In this document: positions 24,666 through 33,311 of the stretch, one piece after another | Layout: every line of letters begins with the position of its first letter | Position numbering within the stretch: position 1 is the first letter of the stretch | DNA from: an uncultured Pseudomonadota bacterium | GTDB taxonomy: Bacteria > Myxococcota_A > UBA796 > GCA-2862545 | Direction of reading: 5' to 3' | Assembly: GCA_913061235.1 (NCBI GenBank) | Contig: CAJXTB010000028.1 | Location: 1-64,000 of the forward strand | DNA length: 64,000 nt | Translations under genes and position numbers: made by a program | Notes under the pieces: model-generated | Databases searched by the model: none | What the model was told of the DNA's origin: nothing | The model's input: only the letters and a program-made list of their open reading frames with translations

Positions 24666-26500
24666 GAGTGCTCGCACTGCTCATCAAGGAAGCCGTTCAG
24701 CACACCGGAGGCATGCTCGGCGCCACGGTGATGATGGTTGGCATGTGGTTGATGTCGCTGTCCTTTGCCTTGAACACCGAGGCAAGCACGCTGCTGACTG
24801 CGGCAACCGGTCTTGTGTACTACGCAATGCCGCTGGCCATTGCCTACGTGCTACGCCGACTTGTCGTGCTGGAATACGACCAGCACACCCATGATTTCTT
24901 GGCGGGCCTGCCGGTCTCAGCCTTCTTGCACACAGCCCTCAAGTACGTTGTCGGCTTGACCCTTGTGTCGGTGTACGGCGTGGTTGCGGTGCTCATCACA
25001 GCCGCCATCAGTAGCCGGCAAGAGCTCATCTCAGCCCGCTTCCTGCTTCAGGTCAACCTGCAGGTTCTCGTCTACACCTTTGCCTGGTACGGGCTGACCT
25101 TTGCTGCTGCCCACCTGGGGCGCTACCGCTTTACCTTCTGGTTGCTCGCGATTGCGCTGATGCTGTCGCTTGAGCAGGTAAACCCGGACATCTACCGGGA
25201 TGTTCTCTGGCATTCAGCGCTCGCTGAGTCGCTGGACGTCACCCGTCTGGCTGTGCCGTGGAGTTCCTTGGCGCTGTCCATGACCTGGGGTGTGTTGGGC
25301 ACCGCTGTCGGAATGTGGCTCGGCAGCTGGCAACAGGGAGCGGTGTGTGCCGGCTGGTTTACGCCCATGAGCTCGCGCGAAAAGACCTTCCTCGTGTTGC
25401 TGGTTTCGGTCAGTTGGCTGTCTGTCGACTTGATTGAGTACGTGTATGTGTCGGGTGGACCTAGCTATACGCGCATGCCAGACGTGGGCCATCACAGTGT
25501 TGTGGTGCGTACAACGGCCAATCCACGCCTTGCGGCCATCGGGGCAGAGGTCGCTGAACACCTGCACCAGTTTGGGGTGGCTGTTGGGGATGAGACGTGG
25601 CCAACCATCGTGCTGGTTCCCGTTCTTCAGGATGCGGAAGAAGACGTTCACTGGCGCTCATTCGAGCATGACGAACTGGTGTTGGAGGTCGACCTCAACA
25701 ACCGCGACCATGCGTTGGTGACGGGCGTTGTGTACTGGACCCTTCAGCACCGCTCCCAGTCCATGCCGGCCATTCGCGGTGACATGGCCTGGATGGCCTA
25801 CGGGGCTGCAAGCTGGTGGGTCGGTCCAGACCCGTCGGCACCTGATCTGTACGCACAACGCGCTGGTTTCGCCCGTCTTAGTGGTGTGGACGAGCGGGCT
25901 TTGGTCGACTCGCTGCTGCTGGAACAACGCTTAGGACCGGAAGTCGCTGAGGCTGTCGGCTGGGCTGGGCTGACGCTGCTGGAGGAGAAATCTGGACGCT
26001 TGTCGGTGGAAACGCTGCTTGGCAAGGTTCTGCGTCGGCGCCGCAGTGCACGGCTGATGGAGGCGGTTCGAACGGACCTGTCGCGGCCTACGGCATGGAT
26101 TGAGCGCGAGGCCAGAACCGACATTGAGAGTTTCCGTGCGGACTGGGCACAGGCCCTGACTAGCTACCAACACCAGCAAGCGGCAACGCTCAATAAGGCA
26201 CGTCCCGAGTGGGGAACGCTGACGAGGACGGCGTCTGAAGTGGCAGATGTGGTCTTGGTCAGCGACTGGCCGGGGCGCTTTCCGAAGAACGAAGTTGAGC
26301 TGTTTTGGTTCGAGGTCCCAGCAATGCACAAGCGCCCTCTGCACTACAGCCCAGGGTCAGGCGACGACGAACCCATGGTCTTGGCGGCTCAATCCACGCC
26401 CATCTCATGGGACGCGCGAGCGCCGGTGGCTGTGACCTATGCCGTGCACAGCGACCTGCTCGACTGTGAACTGTGGTCCGGACTGCGGGTGCTGCGATGA
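24662..26500 (+). CDS. ABC-2 permease fused to a degenerate (pseudo) peptidase domain
   Basis: The GTG start at 24662 gives 612 residues. Residues about 1-265 contain six to seven membrane helices of an ABC-2 permease, with the family block EYxxxxxxFLxGLPV (about 71-85) shared with the next gene. Residues 270-612 are a soluble domain that aligns with the peptidase domain of the neighbour, but the zinc site is lost: the HELAH position reads W359-T-L-Q-H363, and the third-ligand Glu is Tyr380 in MAYGAASWW. The domain is therefore likely a binding or structural partner rather than an enzyme. It overlaps both flanking genes by 4 bp. Confidence 0.85.
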   Translation: MRVLALLIKEAVQHTGGMLGATVMMVGMWLMSLSFALNTEASTLLTAATGLVYYAMPLAIAYVLRRLVVLEYDQHTHDFLAGLPVSAFLHTALKYVVGLTLVSVYGVVAVLITAAISSRQELISARFLLQVNLQVLVYTFAWYGLTFAAAHLGRYRFTFWLLAIALMLSLEQVNPDIYRDVLWHSALAESLDVTRLAVPWSSLALSMTWGVLGTAVGMWLGSWQQGAVCAGWFTPMSSREKTFLVLLVSVSWLSVDLIEYVYVSGGPSYTRMPDVGHHSVVVRTTANPRLAAIGAEVAEHLHQFGVAVGDETWPTIVLVPVLQDAEEDVHWRSFEHDELVLEVDLNNRDHALVTGVVYWTLQHRSQSMPAIRGDMAWMAYGAASWWVGPDPSAPDLYAQRAGFARLSGVDERALVDSLLLEQRLGPEVAEAVGWAGLTLLEEKSGRLSVETLLGKVLRRRRSARLMEAVRTDLSRPTAWIEREARTDIESFRADWAQALTSYQHQQAATLNKARPEWGTLTRTASEVADVVLVSDWPGRFPKNEVELFWFEVPAMHKRPLHYSPGSGDDEPMVLAAQSTPISWDARAPVAVTYAVHSDLLDCELWSGLRVLR

Positions 26501-28281
26501 TTGCGCTGCTGCTCAAAGAGCTCGATGGTGTGCGTGCCTACATGTACGCGGTGCTGGCGTCCCTGGTCTTCGTCGCCTTCGACCATCTTCTGCCAGAGGC
26601 CGCCGCCTGGGTTCGTCCGGAAATCCTCTCTCACGGCGTTGTTGACTGGGTGTTCCTCTCTGGGCTCTTGGCCTTCTCCCTGGGCCATACGCTCGTCGCC
26701 GTCGAATACACCGAAGGACATATTGAGTTCTTGGACGGTCTACCGGTTCGCCGTTGGCAGGTGTTCTTGAGCAAGGTCCTCGCCGTCTGCGTTCCCATGA
26801 CGCTCCTGGTCGTGGGTACCGTGGCCATCAAGGCGCTCACCCTGTGGGGCCTGGGCACCCCGTTCAGCGAAGCCGCCGTAGAGGCGCTGTTCGTCTACGG
26901 CCTTCGGCTGTCGCTCGTCCTCGTCGCATTCTCAAGCCTAGGACTCGCCGCATCATGGATGGGCGGGCTTGGCTGGGGCGTGCTGTTCGTCATGCTCTTT
27001 GGCCTGCTCATCCTGTCCGTCGCCGCTCCCTCAACGCGTCCCTACGTGATTGTTGAGAGCATGCATGACATTGACTGGAACGGCTCTCGGCCAGTCCATC
27101 AGTGGGGCCCGGTGATTGTCTGGGGACTCATCAGCGCGTTCAGCGTGACGCTGTCTGGCTTGCTGTTCTTGGGGCCTGGGCGTTGGCTTGTGAAGCAAGG
27201 CAGCTGGAGCGGCGCCTTCGTCAAGTTCGGCGGACTCGGCTGTGGGGGACTGCTCTTCGTGCTCGTGCTCGCCTTGGCGTCCTTGGACCTGGTGTTCGTC
27301 AAAGCCAGCGAGCTCATGTCCCCAACAGACCGTGTCAGTACCGAGCACTTCCGCTTTCTGTACAACACCCGCGACAGTGCCGAAGCACAGGCGCTCATTG
27401 CCGAAGCCGACGCCATCAGCGACACGCTTGCCGAGCAGATGGGCAACGACAAGCCGATGTACTTGGAGATTGAGCTGCTGGGTGCTGGCCGTGCCCACGC
27501 CGGTCGCTTCCTGGGCGGAAAGATTCGCATGGCCTTGGGCGAAGACGCCCGAGACACGCTCATTCACGAGCTTGCCCACGCACATGCCTTTGCCATCTCG
27601 AGCTGGGCGGTGGAGCATCAGTTCGACCATGTTCGGTTCTTTGAAGAGGGCTTGGCGTCGTACTACGAAGGCAAGAACAGTACGTCGGACAAAGACTATC
27701 GCTGGGCCGCTGGCGTGTGGGCCACCGATCAGGCACGCTTCGACCTGCTCGTGGAAGACGGCCTGCGCGGCGAGACCCACGACAGCGACCAGGCCTATGC
27801 GCTTGGCGAACAGTTCGTGCTGGCGTTGGACCAAGAGTACGGTAGCGGCGCGGTTGCCTGTGTACTCAGGGCGCTGGGAGACGTCGGAGACGCCGATATC
27901 TCCGGTCTCAGCCTATGGGTAGAGACGTTCGGTCGCTGTGACTACGACCTCGACCGCGTAGTGGCTCGCTACGACAGCAACCTCGAAGAAGAGGCCCGCT
28001 CGCTGCCGAGTCCACTGCCGGAAATTGCTGGACGCATGGACCGCTTGGGCGACCGCTTCCTGCTCACGGACCGCAATGACACCGGGCTTGAGCTGCTGTG
28101 CCGCTACCGCGATGCCGTGGATACCGAACGCTTCCAGTGGGAAGTTCGCAATGCGGGAATCGGCGGCGTCTGCGGCATTCCAGGAACCATGTCCGGCAGC
28201 TCGTTCCAGGTGCAGTTCGGGTTCAAGCTGGACAGCGAAGCATGGCCCATCTTCTATCCTTGGACGACGACTGAGCTGTGA
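26497..28281 (+). CDS. ABC-2 permease fused to a gluzincin-type zinc metallopeptidase domain
   Basis: The ATG at 26497 overlaps the previous stop (ATGA) and gives 594 residues. Six or so membrane helices fill residues 1-270, including the EYxxxxxxFLxGLPV block (70-84). The C-terminal domain has an intact zinc site: His357-Glu358-Leu-Ala-His361 and, 23 residues on, Glu384 in FFEEGLASYYEG, the HExxH...E arrangement of gluzincins such as M1 aminopeptidases. The domain should face the periplasm, judged from the helix count. ABC permease/M1 peptidase fusions are known, but this peptidase domain is shorter than M1. The peptide substrate may be the exported cargo; this is inference. Confidence 0.87.
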   Translation: MIALLLKELDGVRAYMYAVLASLVFVAFDHLLPEAAAWVRPEILSHGVVDWVFLSGLLAFSLGHTLVAVEYTEGHIEFLDGLPVRRWQVFLSKVLAVCVPMTLLVVGTVAIKALTLWGLGTPFSEAAVEALFVYGLRLSLVLVAFSSLGLAASWMGGLGWGVLFVMLFGLLILSVAAPSTRPYVIVESMHDIDWNGSRPVHQWGPVIVWGLISAFSVTLSGLLFLGPGRWLVKQGSWSGAFVKFGGLGCGGLLFVLVLALASLDLVFVKASELMSPTDRVSTEHFRFLYNTRDSAEAQALIAEADAISDTLAEQMGNDKPMYLEIELLGAGRAHAGRFLGGKIRMALGEDARDTLIHELAHAHAFAISSWAVEHQFDHVRFFEEGLASYYEGKNSTSDKDYRWAAGVWATDQARFDLLVEDGLRGETHDSDQAYALGEQFVLALDQEYGSGAVACVLRALGDVGDADISGLSLWVETFGRCDYDLDRVVARYDSNLEEEARSLPSPLPEIAGRMDRLGDRFLLTDRNDTGLELLCRYRDAVDTERFQWEVRNAGIGGVCGIPGTMSGSSFQVQFGFKLDSEAWPIFYPWTTTEL

Positions 28282-28369
28282 GCCAGGACAAAGAACGGTT
28301 TCGGGCTGTCGGGTCGTGTAGAACGTGGTGCTTCGAACCGTCGTGTCTTGGAGAACGTGGTGGTTCGGG

Positions 28370-28594
28370 AGTTCAGAAGTCAGAAGTCAGAAGTCAGGGC
28401 AGGCTTCTTGCGAAGCCGGCGTTGATGGGATTCTTGGCGATGGACGACGACGGTGGAAGGGCTTTGCGAGCATGTCGTGCTGGCGGAAAGACTGGCGACT
28501 TGGCCTGCGGCCTGCGCGCTTGCGACACTCTCAACCGGTCCGAAACGCAGGCGCGAAGCGTCTGTTCTGACCTCTGACCTCTGACCTCTGACAT
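28370..28594. repeat. Dispersed element with heptamer-repeat inverted arms, copy 1
   Basis: The left arm is a tandem heptamer (TCAGAAG, about four units from 28372) and the right arm its near complement (TCTGACC units, 28561-28592), so the ends can pair. Inside each arm sit conserved GCAGGCTTC...GCCGGCG and GAAACGCAGGCGC blocks. A second copy lies at 59528-59710. Both copies lie between the 3' ends of convergent genes. The rest of this 369-bp intergenic stretch shows no gene. Confidence 0.8.
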
Positions 28595-28650
28595 CCATCC
28601 CGCCGAGAATCCTGCCGAATCTCACAGCTCAACAGCCCACAGCGAAGTCT

Positions 28651-29100
28651 CTACAGATTCTGCGTCAGCCAGCGGTCCAAGGCATTCGCAAACGCCTTCT
28701 TCTCCCTAGGACCAAACGGTGGCGGGCCGCCCGTCATCACGCCAGATCCGCGCATGTCGTCCATGAAGTCGCGCATGGCGAGCTGTTGGCGGACGTTCTT
28801 CGCGTCCAACATCTCGCCGCGCGGACGCAGGGCCATTGCACCCTTTTCAACGATTTGAGCGGCGAGGGGGATGTCATTGGTGATGACGAGGTCGCCGGCC
28901 TTGCAGTGCTCGACGATGTAGTCGTCAGCGACGTCAAACCCTTTTCCTACCTGGATAAAGGTGATGTTGCCGCGGTTGGGCATGCGCTGGGAATGGTTGG
29001 CCACGAGAATGAGCGGTACGCCCCGACGCTCTGAGGCGCGGAACAGTACATCTTTGCAGTCTCGTGGCGCGGCGTCCGCATCAATCCAAATGGTCGTCAT
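28651..29100 (-). CDS. YaiI/YqxD family protein (UPF0178)
   Basis: The 149-residue protein matches the YaiI/YqxD family (PIN-like fold): IWIDADAAP at the start, LVANHSQRMP, DVADDYIVEHCKAGDLVITNDIPLA and the C-terminal GGPPPFGPREKKAFANALDRWL. The acidic residues Asp7, Asp9 and the DxxDD cluster fit a PIN-type metal site, but no biochemical role is established. It is the last gene of a five-gene minus-strand run starting with the SDR gene at 33232. Confidence 0.92.
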   Translation of the reverse strand: MTTIWIDADAAPRDCKDVLFRASERRGVPLILVANHSQRMPNRGNITFIQVGKGFDVADDYIVEHCKAGDLVITNDIPLAAQIVEKGAMALRPRGEMLDAKNVRQQLAMRDFMDDMRGSGVMTGGPPPFGPREKKAFANALDRWLTQNL

Positions 29101-29128
29101 TCGGCCTAGTAACGCACTGGCCCGGCAC

Positions 29129-29623
29129 CTAGTTCAGGCTCCAGATAGCCGCGTTCAGTGCGGTCGCGAAGCTCACCCAGGCCAAGTAGGGGACCATCAA
29201 GGCGCTTGCCGGGCGAGAAATCCGCCAGAACACGCCAATCGTGGCCACAATCGCACACCACAGCAGGACAATGTCCACGAGTGCCCACCCGGTCTGGCCC
29301 AAGCCAAAGAAGATGGGCGTCCACACCGCGTTCAGCACGAGCTGTCCGACCCACAGCGCCAGAGCGACACCGAGGCCCACGCGCTTCCACACCAGCCATG
29401 CTGCTGTCGCAATCATCACGTACAGCAGCGTCCAGACCGGTCCAAACAGCCAGCCCGGCGGCGCCCATGACGGCTGGTTGAGCCCCATGTACTCGCCCTG
29501 GGTGTTGTCTACGGACAGCGCCCCACCGGAGGCTGCTACGGTCACGACGACCAACAGCAGCACGAAGACGCCTACCTGTGCGGCGATTCCCGGTGTCTGA
29601 CGCGGTTCGTGACCCTCTACCAT
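29129..29623 (-). CDS. tspO: TspO/MBR family membrane protein
   Basis: The 164-residue protein has five membrane helices and the TspO signatures LNQPSWAPPGWLFGPVWTLLY (first half) and LNAVWTPIFFGLGQ, ending in FATALNAAIWSLN. TspO proteins bind porphyrins and have been linked to tetrapyrrole and oxygen or light responses. The first 7 bp overlap the 3' end of the M2 peptidase gene, indicating coupled translation; YaiI follows 28 bp later. Confidence 0.94.
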   Translation of the reverse strand: MVEGHEPRQTPGIAAQVGVFVLLLVVVTVAASGGALSVDNTQGEYMGLNQPSWAPPGWLFGPVWTLLYVMIATAAWLVWKRVGLGVALALWVGQLVLNAVWTPIFFGLGQTGWALVDIVLLWCAIVATIGVFWRISRPASALMVPYLAWVSFATALNAAIWSLN

Positions 29624-31422
29624 CCGCAGGTTCGCCCTTCATTCTGCTCTTCCAAGTATGCCTGGAGCGGCGCGAAGTACTCAACGAGTGCCCGCGCGTC
29701 CATCTGCCGGGTGCCCGTGGCTTGCTCCAGAGCATCCGGCCAAGGCTGGCTGCTTCCCATGGCCAGCATGGACTGAAGGCGGTCGCCAGCTTCGGTGCTT
29801 CCATAGACAGAGCAGGTGTGCAGCGGGCCTTCGTGGCCAGCGGTCTCACACAGCGATTCGTGCAGCTGGAACTGTAGGATGTGGGCTAGGAAGTAGCGTA
29901 GGTACGGGGTGTTTGCAGGGATGTGGTACTTCGCACCTGGATCGAAGTCCGCTTCGCTGCGCTCCATTGGGGCGCCAACGCCTTGGAACTGTTCGCGTAG
30001 CTCCCACCAGCCGGCGTTGTAGGTCTCTGCAGTGATATCGCCGTCGAACACGTCCCAGCGCCACTGGTCAATCATGCGGCCGAAGGGCAAGAAGGCGACC
30101 TTGGCCAGAGCAATGCGCATCTGCTCGTTGATGACGGCGTCTTCGGTCGACGACACGTCTTGCAGCAAGCCTTGTTGTTGCAGGTAGCTCGGGGTGATGG
30201 ACAGGGCGATTGCGTCGCCGATGGCTTCGTGGAAGCCGTCGTGGGCACCGTTCTGGAAGAGAACGGGAAGCTCGTGGTACGCGTGGAAGTAGTAGTGGTG
30301 ACCCAGCTCGTGGTGGATGGTCACGAAGTCCTCAGACGTTGGACGGATGCACATCTTCAGGCGCAGGTCGTCATCAAAGGTGAGGTCCCAGGCGCTGGCG
30401 TGGCACACCGCATCGCGGTCTTCGGGCTGGGTGAACATGGAGCGTTCCCAGAAGGTGTCGGGCAGGGCGTCTAGGCCCATGGACGTGAAGAATTGCTCGC
30501 CCGTGCGAACCATCTGTAGTGCGTCCCAGTCGGCAAGCGCGGGGGTGTAGTCGACCTCAGGTTCGGTCGGGAAGGGAGCGACGATTGGGTAGAGGTTCTC
30601 CCATGACTGGGCCCACATGTTGCCGGTGAGATGGGCGGGAATGGGACCGGTGGGGGACACGACGTCTTCGCCGTACTCCTCTACAAGCTTGGCGCGAACG
30701 TGGCAGTGCAGCTGTTCGTACAGCGGCGCCACTTGTTCCCACAGGCGGTCGACTTCCGCTTCGAGCTCGGGTGCAGGCATGTCGTAGCTGCTTCGCCACA
30801 TGTCCCCAACGTCCGCGAAGCCAAGGTCGCGTGCGCCTTCGTTGCCGAGCTCAGCGAAGCGTGTGTAGTCGCCGCGCATTTGCGGAGAGACAGTGCGCCA
30901 GCCGCTCCATGCGTCCAACAACACGGCGGGGTCGCGGCTGGTGGCCATGATGGCCGACAGGTCGCCGAGGTCCCGGCAGCCGTCGTCATTGCAGTACTCG
31001 CCTGCGCCGTAGGTTCCGTTGAGTCCGGTCTTGATGCCCGCGAGCTCGCCTCTACGGGTTGGGTCTTTGGGAGCGGGAAGGCTGGTGGCAATGCCGAGCA
31101 GATGGAGCTTGCGGGCGGTCTCGTCGGACAGGCCTTCCACGTCGCTGTACTGGCGTGATTCGTCGATGAGGGCTGTCAGAGTGGTCATGACGACCTCGCT
31201 CTGGGCGCTGGCTGCGGCCTCGTGAGCGTTGGTGATGTCGGTCTCGTAGGCCCAGTCGGCCATGGCGCCATCTACCCAAACTGTGCGAAGGGCGGCATCT
31301 GCACGCTCAACGAAGGCGTCAGCGTCTGCAGCGGTAGGGCCGGCGACGGGGGTGACGTCTGGTGTGGCGGGGATGGGCTTGGCGCACCCAGCGAGGGCGA
31401 GCAGAATGAGGACAGAGCGCAT
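29617..31422 (-). CDS. Lipoprotein of the angiotensin-converting-enzyme family (peptidase M2)
   Basis: The 601-residue protein has a lipobox (Leu-Ala-Gly-Cys13) and should be anchored in the outer or inner membrane. The catalytic site is complete: His371-Glu372-Leu-Gly-His375 and the third zinc ligand Glu399 in HDGFHEAIGD, the same 24-residue spacing as in ACE. Helical sequence throughout fits the M2 peptidyl-dipeptidase fold, and the length equals one ACE domain. Bacterial M2 enzymes remove C-terminal dipeptides. It overlaps tspO by 7 bp and follows the CE15-like gene by 33 bp. Confidence 0.94.
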   Translation of the reverse strand: MRSVLILLALAGCAKPIPATPDVTPVAGPTAADADAFVERADAALRTVWVDGAMADWAYETDITNAHEAAASAQSEVVMTTLTALIDESRQYSDVEGLSDETARKLHLLGIATSLPAPKDPTRRGELAGIKTGLNGTYGAGEYCNDDGCRDLGDLSAIMATSRDPAVLLDAWSGWRTVSPQMRGDYTRFAELGNEGARDLGFADVGDMWRSSYDMPAPELEAEVDRLWEQVAPLYEQLHCHVRAKLVEEYGEDVVSPTGPIPAHLTGNMWAQSWENLYPIVAPFPTEPEVDYTPALADWDALQMVRTGEQFFTSMGLDALPDTFWERSMFTQPEDRDAVCHASAWDLTFDDDLRLKMCIRPTSEDFVTIHHELGHHYYFHAYHELPVLFQNGAHDGFHEAIGDAIALSITPSYLQQQGLLQDVSSTEDAVINEQMRIALAKVAFLPFGRMIDQWRWDVFDGDITAETYNAGWWELREQFQGVGAPMERSEADFDPGAKYHIPANTPYLRYFLAHILQFQLHESLCETAGHEGPLHTCSVYGSTEAGDRLQSMLAMGSSQPWPDALEQATGTRQMDARALVEYFAPLQAYLEEQNEGRTCGW

Positions 31423-31455
31423 GGAACCTCCAAGTGGCGGCCCTCTAGCGCGCTG

Positions 31456-32571
31456 CTACCGGACCTGCTCTTCCAAGAAGGACAGGGCGGTCTGCCAGTC
31501 TTCTTCGCGGACGTCGTGGCCCCCGTCTCGGCTCTGCCAAGTGGGTGCGGGGCCTTCGAGCAGAGTGAACACCGGGGCTGCGAGGTCGACCGCTTCTTGT
31601 GCACCTAGGGGGCTGGCAGCCGCGTCGTCATCGCCGTCGGTCACCAGCAGGGGACGAGGAGCGAGCTGGGCTAGCAGGAGATGCTGATCGATGGGAAGGC
31701 GCAGTTCATTGCCAACGAAGCCGCCCAAGCGGGGGGCGAACCCGTGTGGAAAGTCGGTCGTGAGCGCAGCAATGGACTCGCCTTCAAACGACCGGGTCAG
31801 TGCCGCTCCCAGGGTTCCCGATTGGTGCGCCCAGACCGCAGCAATGCGCGAGTCGTGGGCTCCGGCGAGCAAGGCGGCCGTTCCACGTGTGTCGTGGCCG
31901 AAGGCGACAATGCGGTCGGCGTCTACCTCTTCAAGGGTCACTAGAACATCCACGGCGAGCGACACTCCCCACGCCCACGACACAACGGAGGGTGCTGGGT
32001 GAATGGCATCCGGGTCATCGACAGCGGTGTCGGACTGGTGCACGGTGGCTACGGCCCAGCCAGCGTCCATGGCTTGCTCTAGGGACCACGCGCTTGAACG
32101 ACTGCCGCGGACGTCGGTGCAGGTCGGGTCGATGTATCCGCCGTTGTCAAAGAGCGAAGCGTCGTCAAAGACACTGGTGTTGCCGCACTGATTGAGGCCC
32201 AGCATCACCGGATGCGGACCGCGCGTGGGGGGGACGAACAGCGCGACCAACAGCTCGCCGCGTGCGTGGGAGGCGCTGTATTGCTGTTGGGTGCCGATTC
32301 GGATGTTTCCACGCCCTACTTCGGTGATGTTGCTCGCCGCTGTGGTGGGCCAATCACCGTAGATGTAGTGGCCAAAGAGGGTCTGAAGCTCTGGCTTGCG
32401 GAGCGTCTCCCACTCGTCTGCGGAAGCAATGGTGTCGCCGGTTTGCCAGGAGATGAGCGGGTCCTGGGGAAGCGTGACCTCGGGTAAGTCGCCAGGCTCT
32501 GGCAACAGCAGCCCTTCCACCGGCGAACTACAGGCCACCACACACATCCACACCGGCCACAACGCACGCAT
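31456..32571 (-). CDS. CE15/acetyl-xylan-esterase-like lipoprotein with substituted nucleophile
   Basis: With the ATG at 32571 the protein has 371 residues and a lipobox (Val-Val-Ala-Cys14). It follows the glucuronoyl-esterase plan: RKPELQTLFGHYIYGDWP at about 59-75, the nucleophile elbow region, then WAHQSGTLGAALTR and FPHGFAP, and the C-terminal His in GGHD. In CE15 enzymes the elbow reads G-[CH]-S-R-x-G-K; here it is GHDTRGT (225-231), so Asp227 takes the place of the catalytic Ser. It is probably not a serine esterase and may bind its ligand without cleaving it. It lies 31 bp after the SDR gene. Confidence 0.75.
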   Translation of the reverse strand: MRALWPVWMCVVACSSPVEGLLLPEPGDLPEVTLPQDPLISWQTGDTIASADEWETLRKPELQTLFGHYIYGDWPTTAASNITEVGRGNIRIGTQQQYSASHARGELLVALFVPPTRGPHPVMLGLNQCGNTSVFDDASLFDNGGYIDPTCTDVRGSRSSAWSLEQAMDAGWAVATVHQSDTAVDDPDAIHPAPSVVSWAWGVSLAVDVLVTLEEVDADRIVAFGHDTRGTAALLAGAHDSRIAAVWAHQSGTLGAALTRSFEGESIAALTTDFPHGFAPRLGGFVGNELRLPIDQHLLLAQLAPRPLLVTDGDDDAAASPLGAQEAVDLAAPVFTLLEGPAPTWQSRDGGHDVREEDWQTALSFLEEQVR

Positions 32572-32602
32572 CTGCGCCTCCTTGGCGGCCACGGTATCCG
32601 CC

Positions 32603-33232
32603 CTAGTTGCTGATGGGGGCGTGTTTGTGGAGCCAGGTGTCAGACGCAAGCTGCTCCAGCATGAACTGGGCGACGTCCGCCCGTGCCACCTTCATGGCCA
32701 GGCGTGCGATGGACTCTGGTGTGAGCCGTTGAACGCTTCCCACGCCGTCGTCGTCAGTCAGAAACGGTGGACGAACGACCACCCACTCGCGGTCGGACGC
32801 GGCGAGGTGTGCCTCCATGGCTGCACAGTCGCGAAAGGCGCGTGCCAAGTGTAGCGGGACGACTACGTAGCGGATGAAGAAGGGGAGTTCTTCGCGTGTG
32901 TCGCCGACCCCGAAGGAGGACAGGGCCACCAATCGGGAGACGCCGTGGGTCTTCATGGCGGCCAGTATGGCTTCAGTTCCCCGCTCGCGGACCCGTTCTT
33001 GACTCCATGCACCGGCGCCGAGGGCCGAGACGACGGCGTCCTTGCCGCCAATCGCGGCATGGACACTGGCGGAGTCAAGGACGTCCCCCTGGTGAACGTG
33101 AAGGCGCTCATGGGTGAGAGTGACCTTGCTCGGAGTGCGTGCGAAGGCGGTGACGTGGTGCCCGCTGGCGAGGGCCTGGCGAATCAGGTGCTGGCCGGTC
33201 GGACCGGTAGAACCGAAGATAACGACGTTCAT
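32603..33232 (-). CDS. NAD(P)H-binding atypical SDR (NmrA/BLVRB-like)
   Basis: The 209-residue protein begins with the Rossmann motif VVIFGSTGPTGQHL (Gly-x-x-Gly-x-x-Gly) and contains DAVVSALGAG and the LVALSSFGVGDT block, typical of atypical short-chain dehydrogenases related to flavin reductase/biliverdin reductase B and NmrA. These bind NAD(P)H and act as reductases or redox sensors. It is transcribed divergently from a LysR regulator, 73 bp away, a classic regulator-target pair. A second paralogue of this family lies at 59760-60416. Confidence 0.87.
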   Translation of the reverse strand: MNVVIFGSTGPTGQHLIRQALASGHHVTAFARTPSKVTLTHERLHVHQGDVLDSASVHAAIGGKDAVVSALGAGAWSQERVRERGTEAILAAMKTHGVSRLVALSSFGVGDTREELPFFIRYVVVPLHLARAFRDCAAMEAHLAASDREWVVVRPPFLTDDDGVGSVQRLTPESIARLAMKVARADVAQFMLEQLASDTWLHKHAPISN

Positions 33233-33293
33233 GAGAATCTCCTAGTTGCTCCCCTGTCATACGAATTGGCGGTACATGAAACCAACACATGGT

Positions 33294-33311
33294 ATTCATG
33301 TAGGTATGAAT
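33294..33311. promoter_or_regulatory. Inverted repeat overlapping the LysR start codon
   Basis: ATTCAT and ATGAAT are perfect 6-bp arms with a 6-bp spacer, containing the T-N11-A pattern of LysR boxes. The right arm includes the proposed start codon at 33306, suggesting autorepression of the regulator in the divergent promoter region. Confidence 0.5.

Noticed and set aside
28370-28594. CRISPR-like array because of short regular repeats
   Set aside because: Units are only 7 bp, contiguous, with no spacers, and the two ends are inverted relative to each other.
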